Shown piece after piece: positions 55,501 to 64,000 of a stretch of DNA of 64,000 nt. Within the stretch, counting starts at the first letter, position 1. Every line of letters starts with the position of its first letter. The notes below the pieces were generated by a model, which saw nothing but the letters and a program-made list of their open reading frames with translations, was not told where the DNA came from and ran no database searches. A program made the position numbers and the translations under genes. The DNA is taken from positions 2,480,001 through 2,544,000 of the forward strand of contig OZ241870.1 in the NCBI GenBank assembly GCA_965202875.1, written 5' to 3'. Source of the DNA: HK1 sp965202875 (GTDB lineage: Bacteria; Pseudomonadota; Gammaproteobacteria; HK1).

Positions 55501-56660
55501 GGCGTTCCCCCTCCCCGGCACGGCCGGGCGGGCGTTCACCGTTGCCGGGGTCTCGCCGGCGTATCGGACGCGAGGGCTCCATCGAGCCGACAGCGTCCCT
55601 TGGGCGGTCGGCTCGAGCCGAGCGCACCGGCATCAGGCCAGCAGGGCGCGCAGGCCGGGCGGGCGGTCGCGGTCGCGCGGGCCAAGCGCGCCGGCGTTCG
55701 TCCCGGCGTCCGGGCGAGCCGCACTCGAAGCCCCCGGGACCACTCCAAAAGATGCGCCGTAATCACACTTATGGAGCGGCGTTCCCCTGCCGGGCCGGCC
55801 CCCGGGGGGCGGGCGGGATCGGCGGCGTTCCCCTCTCCCGGCACGGCCCGCCGGGGAGGCTCGAAGCGCGCCGGGCGGCCCGGCCCGGGCCTCGCCGAGG
55901 GCGGAGCAGGCTCGACGCTCGACGCGGCGGAGGCGGTCGGCCACGATCCCCCCCATACACCCGAGCGCAACCGCGCGTTGCGCCGGACTCCCGTCTGTGA
56001 AATCGCGCCGTCCACGGACACGCCCATCCAACGGCGAAAGACCGGAAGCGCGCCGGGCGGTCCGGCCCGGGCCTCGCCGAGGGCGGAGCAGGCTCGACGC
56101 TCGACGCGGCGGAGGCGGTCGGCCACCCGGAGGCGGCCGGGCGTCCGGAACGGCGCCCGTCCCGGCGCGCGTCCCGCGGCGCCGATCCCCCCATACCCCC
56201 GAGCGGAGCCGCGCGTTGCGCCGGACTCCCGTCTGTGAAATCGCGAGGTCCACACACACGGGCGGCGTGGTGGCGTGCGGGCCGCGTGACGGCCAAGCCG
56301 GCCCGGCTGGCGCCGGACGCGCTATCGAGTCGAGCTCGCCGGCCCACCAGAGGGGGCGGCGGGATCGAGCCGCGCTCGCCTGTGCCAGACCACCAGGGCG
56401 CGGGCGGGATCGGCGGGATCGACGGCGTTTCCTCTCTCCGGCACGGCCCGCCGGGAGGCTCGAAGCTCGACGCGGTGGAGGCGGCCGGCCACCCGGAGGC
56501 TGCCGGGCGTCCGTCCCGGCGTGCCCCCCGCGGCGCCGATCCCCCCATACCCCCGAGCGCAACCGCGCGTTCCGTTTGCCTCCCGCGTGTGAAGTCGCGC
56601 CGTCCACGGACACGCCCATCCAACGACGAAAGACCGCCGGCCGATGACGTCGAGCGCGAC
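55501..56660. repeat. Array of degenerate tandem repeats (about 3-5 units)
   Basis: Two kinds of block recur: GATCCCCCCATAC-CCCGAGCG followed by CCGCGCGTT and, in two copies, CGGACTCCCGTCTGTGAAAT (near 55948, 56182, 56543), and GCGCCGGGCGG-CCGGCCCGG with GAGGGCGGAGCAGGCTCGAC (55867, 56052). A GGCACGGCCCGCCGGG block is near 55840 and 56440. Blocks are shuffled and of unequal length. Minus-strand frames repeat VDGAISQTGVRRNARLRSGV, but several frames stay open, so coding is doubtful. It lies directly 3' of the giant autotransporter gene. Confidence 0.8.
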
Positions 56661-56776
56661 GCGCGGACGATGGGCCGCTTGATTTGCCCTTCTTCTCGAA
56701 CCCGCCCACCCTCCGACCCTCCGGGTTGCCGGCCGCCTTGGCGCTTGACCCGGCCGGCGGCGGCTCGGAGCAGGCG

Positions 56777-59700
56777 TCACCACCGCACGCCCAGGGTGAT
56801 GCTCACCCCGTGCTCGGGCCGGTGCGCGTCGCGCTCGCGCCGCCAGCCCTCCACGTCCAGCCCCAACGCCTCGCCCGGCAGGGCCAGACGCCACCCGAGC
56901 CCGTACCGGCGCTCCCCCTCCGGCGCCCGCCCGAACCGCGTGTAGGGCGTCCCCACCCCGACCCCGAACGCCGGGAGCCCGTAGCCCAACTCCGCCTCCA
57001 CACCCACCCCCGACTCCCCCTCGACGCCCGACGACCCCCGTCCGGCCACGCCCTCCTCCCACAGACGCCCCGTGCCGCTCCCCGCCTCCCCCCACGACGG
57101 CTCCACCCGCAGCGACAGACCTCGACCCCTCCCCCGAGGCTCGAGCCTCACCCCGCCCGACACCCCCCACTCCTCCACCCCCTCCCCGTGCGCCACCAGC
57201 CACCGACCGCCCAACTCCATCACCAAACCCCCGCCCGCGCCGAGCCCCGGACCGCTCCACGACAGCCCGCCCCCCACCTCCACACCCGCCCCCGTCGCCC
57301 CGTCCCCTCCGTCCCAACGGACCCCCACCTCCCCCGACGGCGCCAGCCGCGCTCCGTCGTCCAGCGCGTACTCCTTCGCACCCTCCATCGCCACACGCAG
57401 CCGATGCGTGTGCACCGACAGCCCCTCGATCAGGTCCCCGTTCTCCTCCACCTCGTAGCGCGTCGCCTGACCCTCCCCCTTCAGGTCCACCCGCACCGCA
57501 CCGCCCGACACCACCCGCACCGCACCCCCCGCCGCCACCGCCAGCAGCTCGCTGTCGCTCTTCTGCCGCCCGAAGCGCTCCACCAGCGCCGCGTCGACGA
57601 TCTCGACCTCCCCCGCACCGTAGCCCAACGCCCCCCACAGCCGCGCACCGGTCCCCGACGACCACCCCAGATACGGCTGCACGCTCGCCATCCGACTCCG
57701 GTGCACCCCCTCGACCGGACCCTCCTCCCCGCTGCGGTCGGTGTAGTCCATCCCGCTCTCGAACCACGACACCCCGGCCCCGCCGACGAGCCCGGACCCA
57801 AACCCCACGTCCGCCCCCAGATGGGCCGCGAACAGCTCCCCCGACCACCTCAGGGAAGGCACGTCCCGCGACAGGCTCCGCCGCTCCCCCGCCCCCCAAA
57901 CGGTCACGGCCCGCCCGAAGCCCCGCCCCACCCCTTCGCCTTCCTCCCCCCCGCCGCCGAGGGCCACCACGAACGACTGCCCGCTCCACAGCTCCTTCCA
58001 CGACACCCCACCCTCTTCCAGCGCCTGCCCGTTCGACTGCATGAACCCCGCCAGCGCCGCCGACAGCCCCTCGCCGGACCCCCCCGAGCCGCCTCCGTCC
58101 CCCACAGACCCCAGCCGCCGCGACACCGCCTCCATCGCGCTGTCCCACGACGCCCGCGCCACCTCCGGCAGGATCGAGCGGTTGATCGCCGCAAGCCGCG
58201 CACGGGCCTCCTTCTTGTTCGACCGTACCTCGATGGTGAACTCCAACTCGTCCTTGTCCCCGTCGGCATCGGTCGCCGTCCAGGTGTACTTCTTCTCCGC
58301 GAACTCCTCCGTCGGCGTCCCCGACAGCACACGCTCGACCCGATCCACCGACAGACCCGGCGGCTCGTCCTCCGGCGAAAGCGTGTACCTTACGGTCCCG
58401 TCGCCGCCGGTCGCCTCCGGCAGCTCCACCACCGGCTCTATGGCCTCGTCCACCGTGAACACCATCTCCGTCATGGTGAAACCGACCGGGTCGAACATCG
58501 GCTCCGTGTCCTCGTACCCCACCGCGAACGGCGAGAACTCCGTCACCCCGGACGCGCATACCATCGTCCCGTCTCTCGCCTCCGACCCGTCAACTTCCAC
58601 CCAAACGCTGCCGTCATAGTGCAGCAGCAGCAGGTCACGATTGGCCGACCCATCCACACCGGCCGCCGCAACCTGCAGGCCCTCGCTCACAGGCAGGCAT
58701 ATCCCCAGCCCCGACGACGGAACCGCATCCTCCGGCGCCACGCCGACGTCCACCCACCGCCGCGCCTCCGTCGCCGCCAGACCGCCGAAGCCGCCGTCTT
58801 TCGCCGCCGCCTCCAGCGCATCGACATCCGGCGGCAGCGAAGCCGTCACCGTCAGCGCCGAACCCGCTCCCACACCCTTCAGATCGACCTCGATCCCCTC
58901 CGGAACGCCGGCCTCCCCCTCCACCGTCACCCAGCGGCCTTCGACGCGGACGGTCGTCGTCATCCCCGGCGCGACCTTCACCTTGGTATCGCCCTCCACC
59001 GCCACCGTCACCGTCGTCGCCACCCCGTCGTACCCGCCGCCCGACGCCGTGTGCGTCAGGGAGGACACCACATCGGCATATTCGTCATCGTCGTCGTCCG
59101 CGGTCACGGTCACCGTCTGCGCCGTCTCCCAGCTCAACTCCGCCGCCGCCGTGAAGGTGAGACTGCCGGGGTCGGGCTTCACCGCGTCGCTCGCCACCCG
59201 CACCGTCACCGTGCCGACGGGCTCGCTGGTGAGCCTGACCGTGTAGGTCACCCCGGTGCCGTCGCCCGCCTTCACCGCGAGCGGCGACGAGGGCTCGAAC
59301 GCCTTGCCCTCCTCGTCGACGATCGCCAACCCCTTCTCGTCGTCGTCCCTGATGGTCAGCGTCGCGGGCGTCGCCGTGGCCACCACGCCCACGCCGTCGC
59401 CGCCCTCCGGCCCGTCGTTGGTCGCCGCCCCCGAGACCCTCACCTTCTTGTCCGGCGCGTCCACGTCGTCGTCCACCGCGGTCACCGTCACCGTCCCGGT
59501 GCTCGCAATCGAGCCGGCCGCGATGGTCAGCATCGTCGCCGCGCTCAACGTGAAGTCGCCCGCCTCCGCCGGGGCCACCGGCGCGGCCGAGACCGTCACC
59601 GTCGTCGCCTCGCTCGACGGGTGCGACAGCCTCGCCGTCACCGTCGAAACCCCGCCGTTCTCCGAAATCTCCGAAATCCCGTCGTCTTGCGGCGCCGAAT

Positions 59701-62700
59701 CCAGCTCCGACAGCATCAGCGCCACCCTCGGCGCTTCGTCGTCGTCGGTGGTGCTCACGTCCACGTCCACGGGGTCGAGGCCGTCGTAGTCGGCGTCGGC
59801 GCTCGACGGGTCGAGGCGCACCCGCCAAGCCACATCCCCGTCGTGGACGTCGTCGTCCATCCCGGTCACCGTCACCGTCTGCGCCGTCTCCCAGCTCGTC
59901 GTGGCGAACACCAGCGACGAGGGCGACACCTCCCCCTCGGTCTCATCCGGGGCGTCCCCGACCGCATTCCATCTCGTCACCGACACCGTCACCGCCGCCG
60001 AGGGCTGCGACCGCAGCGCCACCGTGAACGTCGCCTGCCCGCCACCCTCCGTCGCCTGGCCCGTGACCCCGCCCACAGGGTCGAGCGCCAGGCCGAACTC
60101 GTCGTCGCGGATGACCAGGGTCGCATCCGACGGCGCCGCCACCCCGCGACCCCCCGCCGCCGTCGCCGACACCCTCACCCGCTTCCTCCCCGAGGGCGCC
60201 GCGTTGTCCACCGCCGTCACCGTCACCGTCCCGCTGCTCGCCGTCGCCCCCGCCGCGAGGGTCAGCGTGGTGGTCGCGCTCAAGCTGAAGTCGCCCCCGA
60301 CCGTGTTCGCCCCCGCCGCCGCCGACACCGTCAAGGTCACCGCCTCGGTCGTCGGATGCGACAGACGCGCCGTCACCGTCGACACCGCGCCGTTCTCGAG
60401 AATCACCCGCGGCGTCAGCACCAGGGTCGCCGTCGCCGTCGCCTCGTCGTCGGTCAGGGCCAGGGTCGCGGCCGACGGGTTCGCGACGCCGTGGCCCCCC
60501 GCCGCCGTCGCCGTCACCGTCACGGACTTGTCCGCCGCGTCCACGTGGTTGTCGTTGCCCCGCACCGTCACCGTCCCGGCGCTCGTCGTCGACCCCGCCG
60601 CAATCGTCAGCGTCGTCCCCGTCTGCGTGAAGTCCCCCGCCACCGCGCCGGTCGAGGCCACCGCCGCCGTCGCCACCGTCACCGTCACCGGCTGGCTCGA
60701 CGGGCCCGACAAGGCCACCGTCACCGTCGAGACCCCGCCGTTCTCCGAGATCGAGGCCGGTCCCAGAGCCAGGCTCGCCGTCGGCAGCGTCTCGTCGTCG
60801 GTCAGGGTCAGCGACGCCCCCGTCACCGACCCCGCGCCCTGGCCGTTGGCCAAGGTCGCGGTCACCGTCACGCTGCGCCCCGCGGTCCCCTGGTGGACGC
60901 CGTCGTTCACGGCCGTCACCGTCGCCGTGTCCGAGGCCGCCGTCGTCGAGCCCGCCGCGATGACGATGGTCGCGTCCGAGCCCACCGTGTAGGCCCCGGA
61001 GACCGCCGTCACCGTCACCGTCGAGGGCTGGCTCGACGGGTGCGACAAGGTCGCGCTCACCGCCGAGGTCCCGCCGCTCTCCGACACCGACGCCGGGTTC
61101 AGCGACAGCACCACCCCCGGGGCCGCCTCGTCGTCGGTGATGGTCAAGGTCACCGACGGCGGGGGGTTCGTCAGGTTGAGGCTGTCGGCGGCCGTGCCCG
61201 AGACCGTCACCGACTTGTCCGGCGCGTCCGTCGTGTCGTTCACCGCCGTCACCGTCACCAACCCCGTGCTCGTCGTCGCGTTGACCGCGAAGGTCAGGGT
61301 CGTCGCCGTGCTCAAGGTGAAGTCGCCCGCCGCCGTGTTCGCCCCCGCCGCCGCGGCCACCGTCACCGTCACCGCCACGGACGACTGCCGGTCCAGGGTC
61401 GCCGTCACCGTCGCCACCCCGCCGTTCTCCGCAATCGAGTCGGAAGACAGCGCCAGCCTCGTCTGCGGCGTGTCGTCGTCGGCGAGGGTCAAGGTCGCGT
61501 TCGCCGGGTTCGTCACCCCGTGGCCGCCCGCCGACGTCCCCGACACCGTCACCTGCTTGTTCCCCGAAGCCACCGCGTTGCCGTTCGCCCTCACCGTCAC
61601 CGCGCCCGTGCTTGTCGTCGAGCCCGCCGCGATGGTCAAGGTCGTCGCCGTGCTCAGGGTGAAATCCGCCGCCACCGCGCCCGTCCCCGCCGCCGCCGCC
61701 ACCGTCACCGTCACCGCCGCGCTCGACGGTCCCGACAACGTCGCCGTCACCGCCGACACCCCGCCTTCCTCCGAGATCGAGGACGGCCCCAGAGCCAGCG
61801 CCACCGTCGGCCGGGTCTCGTCGTCGGTCAGGGTCAGCGCCGCCCCGGTCACCGACCCCGCGCCCTGGCCGTTCGCCAGCGCCGCCGAAACCGTCACGCT
61901 CCGCCCCGCGCTCCCCTGGTGGACGTCGTCGTTCACGGCCGTCACCGTCGCCGTGTCCGAGGCCGCCGTCGTCGATCCCGCCGCGATCGTGATGGTCGCG
62001 TCCGAACCCACCGTGTAGGAACCGGAGACCGCCGTCACCGTCACCGTGGAAGGCTGGCTCGACGGGCGCGACAAGGTCGCCGTCACCGTCGAGACGCCGC
62101 CGTTCTCCGAGACCGACGCCGGGTCCAGCGACAGCGCCGCCGTCGGCGCCGCGTCGTCGTCGCGCACCGTCAGCGCCGCCCCCGTCACCGCCATCGTCGT
62201 CGAATCGGCCGCCGCCCGGGCGTTGGTGATCGTCGCCGTCACCGTCTCCGTCCGGTCCGGCGCGTCCGTCGTGTTGTCCACCGCCACGATGGTCGCCGTG
62301 TCCGAGGCCGCCTGCGTGCTCCCCGCCGGGATCACGATCGCCGCGTCCGTCCCCGCCGCGTAGAACCCGGAGACCGCGCTCACCGTCACCGTCGTCGCCG
62401 CGCCGGAGGGGTGCGAGAGCCGCGCCGTCACCGTCGCCGCGTTGCCCGTCCCGCTCTCCGCGATGCTCGCGGGGTTCAGCGCCAAGGTCACCCCCGGCGG
62501 GCCGTCGTCGTCGGTGGTGGTGACGGAGACGTCCTCCTCGACCGACGACGTGTCGTAGTCGCCGTCGCCGCTCGACGGGTCGAGGCGCACCGTCCAGGTC
62601 ACCGTCCCGTCGTCGATCGTGTCCTGGACCCCGGTCACCGTCACCGTCTGCGCCGTGCTCCAGCCCCCCGTCGCGAAGGTCAGCGACGAAGGCTCCGCCC

Positions 62701-64000
62701 GCCCCTCCCCCGCATCCTGGCTCGCCACCGACACCGTCACCGCCGCCGTCGGCTGCGTCCGCAGCGCCACCGTGAACGTCGCCTGCCCCCCCGCCTCCGT
62801 CGCCTGCCCGCTCACCGCGCTCACGTTCAGCCCGAACTCGTTGTCGCGGTTCCTCGCATACACGGTGACCGCCGAGAGCGCGTCGTAGTTGGAATCCGCA
62901 GTGTTCGTCTGGTCGATGGTCAAGGTGACCGTGTAGTCCCGGCTGCCGTCGGCGGCGGCATCGTCCACCCCGGTCAGGGTCACCGTCTGCGCCGTGCTCC
63001 AGTTGGTGGTCGTGAAGGTCAGCGTCGCCGGCGCCGCCGTGCCCTCGCTGGTGTCCGAACTCGCCGTGCCGATCTCCACGTCCCCCGTGGGCTCCGTCGC
63101 CAGCTTCACGGCGAACGTGGCCGTCCCCGCTGATTCCGTCGTCTCCAGCCGGGAGCCGGTCGAGGTCGCCGGAGACACCGCGATCCCTGCCGTGTCGTCG
63201 TCGGTCAAGGTCAACGAAACCCCGCCCCCGGACACCGTGCCCGCGCCGTGGCCGTTGGTCAGCACCGCCGTCACCGTCACCTGCCGGTCCGCCGCGTCCA
63301 CATCGTTGTCCGTGGCCGTGAGCGCCACCCCGTCCGGACTCGTCGTCGCCCCGGCCGCGATCACGATCCGCGACGCCGCCCCCGAGCCCACCGTGAACGC
63401 CCCCGTCACCGCCTGCACCGTCACCGTCGTCGCCTGGGCCGAACGCCGGCTCAAGGTCGCCGTCACCGTCGTCACCCCGCCGTTCTCCGAGATCGACGAG
63501 GACGACAGCGCCAAGGTCGCGTCCGGCGCCGCGTCGTCGTCGGTGATGGTCAGCGTCCGGGCGATCGGGTCCTGCACGCTCTGGGCGTTGGCCGCCGTTC
63601 CCGAAACGCTCACCTGCTTGTTCGGCGCGTCCGTGTCGTCGTCCACCGCCGCGACGGTCACCGTGCCGCTGCTGGTCGTCGCGCCCGCCGCGATGGTCAG
63701 GGTGGCCGCGCTCGACAGCGTGTAGTCGCCCGCCGCCGCGCCGGTCGAGGTCACCGGCGCCGCCGACACCGTCACCGTCGTCGCCGCGCTCGACGCCCGG
63801 TTCAAGGTCGCGGTCACCGCCGCGGTGCTGCCGGTCCCGCTCTCGTCGATGGTCGAAGGCGTCAGCACCAGGGTCACCGTCGGCGGGCCCTCGTCGTCGC
63901 GGATGGTCAGCGTCGCGTCCGCCGGCGCCGTCACCCCGTTGCCGCCCGCCGCCGTCGCCGACACGCGCACCTCGACGTCGGGCTCGTCGGCGGCGTTGTC
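56777..64000 (-). CDS. Giant Calx-beta-type repeat autotransporter (C-terminal part; gene continues beyond the window)
   Basis: At least 2400 residues are in the window and the frame is open at the edge. About 14 repeats of ~95 residues follow each other, each with DDE/DDD junctions and SENGGVSTVTATLS then TVTVTAVSG, AGSTTAASDTATVTAV and similar: Calx-beta-like adhesin repeats. Near the C-terminus a cadherin/PKD-like Ig domain (GDGTVRYTLSPEDEPPGL to YTWTATDADGDKDELEF) precedes a ~350-residue beta-barrel with LGADVGFGSGLVGGAGVSWF, GYGAGEVEIVDA and the final -GVSITLGVRW (aromatic C-terminus). Outer-membrane surface protein, likely an adhesin. Ends are standard for type V secretion. Confidence 0.93.
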   Translation of the reverse strand, partial: DNAADEPDVEVRVSATAAGGNGVTAPADATLTIRDDEGPPTVTLVLTPSTIDESGTGSTAAVTATLNRASSAATTVTVSAAPVTSTGAAAGDYTLSSAATLTIAAGATTSSGTVTVAAVDDDTDAPNKQVSVSGTAANAQSVQDPIARTLTITDDDAAPDATLALSSSSISENGGVTTVTATLSRRSAQATTVTVQAVTGAFTVGSGAASRIVIAAGATTSPDGVALTATDNDVDAADRQVTVTAVLTNGHGAGTVSGGGVSLTLTDDDTAGIAVSPATSTGSRLETTESAGTATFAVKLATEPTGDVEIGTASSDTSEGTAAPATLTFTTTNWSTAQTVTLTGVDDAAADGSRDYTVTLTIDQTNTADSNYDALSAVTVYARNRDNEFGLNVSAVSGQATEAGGQATFTVALRTQPTAAVTVSVASQDAGEGRAEPSSLTFATGGWSTAQTVTVTGVQDTIDDGTVTWTVRLDPSSGDGDYDTSSVEEDVSVTTTDDDGPPGVTLALNPASIAESGTGNAATVTARLSHPSGAATTVTVSAVSGFYAAGTDAAIVIPAGSTQAASDTATIVAVDNTTDAPDRTETVTATITNARAAADSTTMAVTGAALTVRDDDAAPTAALSLDPASVSENGGVSTVTATLSRPSSQPSTVTVTAVSGSYTVGSDATITIAAGSTTAASDTATVTAVNDDVHQGSAGRSVTVSAALANGQGAGSVTGAALTLTDDETRPTVALALGPSSISEEGGVSAVTATLSGPSSAAVTVTVAAAAGTGAVAADFTLSTATTLTIAAGSTTSTGAVTVRANGNAVASGNKQVTVSGTSAGGHGVTNPANATLTLADDDTPQTRLALSSDSIAENGGVATVTATLDRQSSVAVTVTVAAAAGANTAAGDFTLSTATTLTFAVNATTSTGLVTVTAVNDTTDAPDKSVTVSGTAADSLNLTNPPPSVTLTITDDEAAPGVVLSLNPASVSESGGTSAVSATLSHPSSQPSTVTVTAVSGAYTVGSDATIVIAAGSTTAASDTATVTAVNDGVHQGTAGRSVTVTATLANGQGAGSVTGASLTLTDDETLPTASLALGPASISENGGVSTVTVALSGPSSQPVTVTVATAAVASTGAVAGDFTQTGTTLTIAAGSTTSAGTVTVRGNDNHVDAADKSVTVTATAAGGHGVANPSAATLALTDDEATATATLVLTPRVILENGAVSTVTARLSHPTTEAVTLTVSAAAGANTVGGDFSLSATTTLTLAAGATASSGTVTVTAVDNAAPSGRKRVRVSATAAGGRGVAAPSDATLVIRDDEFGLALDPVGGVTGQATEGGGQATFTVALRSQPSAAVTVSVTRWNAVGDAPDETEGEVSPSSLVFATTSWETAQTVTVTGMDDDVHDGDVAWRVRLDPSSADADYDGLDPVDVDVSTTDDDEAPRVALMLSELDSAPQDDGISEISENGGVSTVTARLSHPSSEATTVTVSAAPVAPAEAGDFTLSAATMLTIAAGSIASTGTVTVTAVDDDVDAPDKKVRVSGAATNDGPEGGDGVGVVATATPATLTIRDDDEKGLAIVDEEGKAFEPSSPLAVKAGDGTGVTYTVRLTSEPVGTVTVRVASDAVKPDPGSLTFTAAAELSWETAQTVTVTADDDDDEYADVVSSLTHTASGGGYDGVATTVTVAVEGDTKVKVAPGMTTTVRVEGRWVTVEGEAGVPEGIEVDLKGVGAGSALTVTASLPPDVDALEAAAKDGGFGGLAATEARRWVDVGVAPEDAVPSSGLGICLPVSEGLQVAAAGVDGSANRDLLLLHYDGSVWVEVDGSEARDGTMVCASGVTEFSPFAVGYEDTEPMFDPVGFTMTEMVFTVDEAIEPVVELPEATGGDGTVRYTLSPEDEPPGLSVDRVERVLSGTPTEEFAEKKYTWTATDADGDKDELEFTIEVRSNKKEARARLAAINRSILPEVARASWDSAMEAVSRRLGSVGDGGGSGGSGEGLSAALAGFMQSNGQALEEGGVSWKELWSGQSFVVALGGGGEEGEGVGRGFGRAVTVWGAGERRSLSRDVPSLRWSGELFAAHLGADVGFGSGLVGGAGVSWFESGMDYTDRSGEEGPVEGVHRSRMASVQPYLGWSSGTGARLWGALGYGAGEVEIVDAALVERFGRQKSDSELLAVAAGGAVRVVSGGAVRVDLKGEGQATRYEVEENGDLIEGLSVHTHRLRVAMEGAKEYALDDGARLAPSGEVGVRWDGGDGATGAGVEVGGGLSWSGPGLGAGGGLVMELGGRWLVAHGEGVEEWGVSGGVRLEPRGRGRGLSLRVEPSWGEAGSGTGRLWEEGVAGRGSSGVEGESGVGVEAELGYGLPAFGVGVGTPYTRFGRAPEGERRYGLGWRLALPGEALGLDVEGWRRERDAHRPEHGVSITLGVRW

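Noticed and set aside
56684..63133. 2149-codon open frame on the plus strand opposite the autotransporter
   Set aside because: It is the mirror of a repetitive, GC-rich gene; its product is Arg/His/Pro-rich low complexity with no domain.

Overview
High-GC bacterial chromosome from a proteobacterium, most likely an uncultivated gammaproteobacterium. The best support is the block DUF721 / secA / argJ / mutT-thiE fusion / fdxA (24.0-30.7 kb), an arrangement typical of Gammaproteobacteria; BatA/BatB, TRAP and Liv transporter genes and a large Gram-negative autotransporter agree with this. The many insertion sequences, decayed genes, toxin-antitoxin remnants and a giant surface protein would suit a host-associated or reductively evolving lineage, but that is inference.

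Layout. 0-3.6 kb: a decayed ISL3 transposase, then a conserved hypothetical gene split by an ISAs1-family element with a clean 10-bp target duplication. 3.8-6.3 kb: HIT protein, broken methylmalonate-semialdehyde dehydrogenase, rhodanese remnant. 6.3-17.1 kb: a TRAP transporter whose large (dctM) and small (dctQ) subunit genes are about 7 kb apart; between them lies an AAA ATPase + TOPRIM pair resembling a defence module, itself broken by three elements (IS1380, ISAs1, ISKra4-like). 17.4-24.6 kb: Uma2 nuclease, kinase remnant, livM/livH permeases, VapBC remnant, phosphodiesterase, DUF721. 24.7-30.7 kb: housekeeping block. 31.6-34.5 kb: BatA/BatB. 35.0-37.8 kb: cobalamin genes (cbiG-cobJ fusion, cobM). 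38-42 kb: MFS permease bracketed by a diverged palindromic element, SDR oxidoreductase, two membrane proteins, AbiEi remnant. 42.6-46.5 kb: operon imelysin-like / DUF1513 / argD. 46.8-55.2 kb: integrative element with tyrosine integrase, AlpA-like regulator, TOPRIM primase, helicase-like ATPase, second primase-like gene, ProQ/FinO-like gene, decayed SSB gene and a small regulator next to direct repeats. 55.5-56.7 kb: degenerate tandem repeats. 56.8-64 kb: 3' part of a giant Calx-beta-type repeat autotransporter, running off the window.

Most striking pattern: at several junctions between co-directional genes, the last ~50-140 bp of the upstream gene, usually with the start signal of the downstream gene, is tandemly duplicated and diverged: livH/livM (2 copies), cobJ/cobM (2), the cobM 3' end (2) and imelysin/DUF1513 (4). 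A further 74-bp duplication splits a primase-like gene in the element. These look like recurrent tandem duplications at translationally coupled junctions, leaving the downstream gene with a spare start region. Second, two IS insertions can be undone on paper from their 10-bp target duplications, restoring the host reading frames exactly. Third, several transposases carry 2-nt losses at short repeats, identical in both ISAs1 copies.
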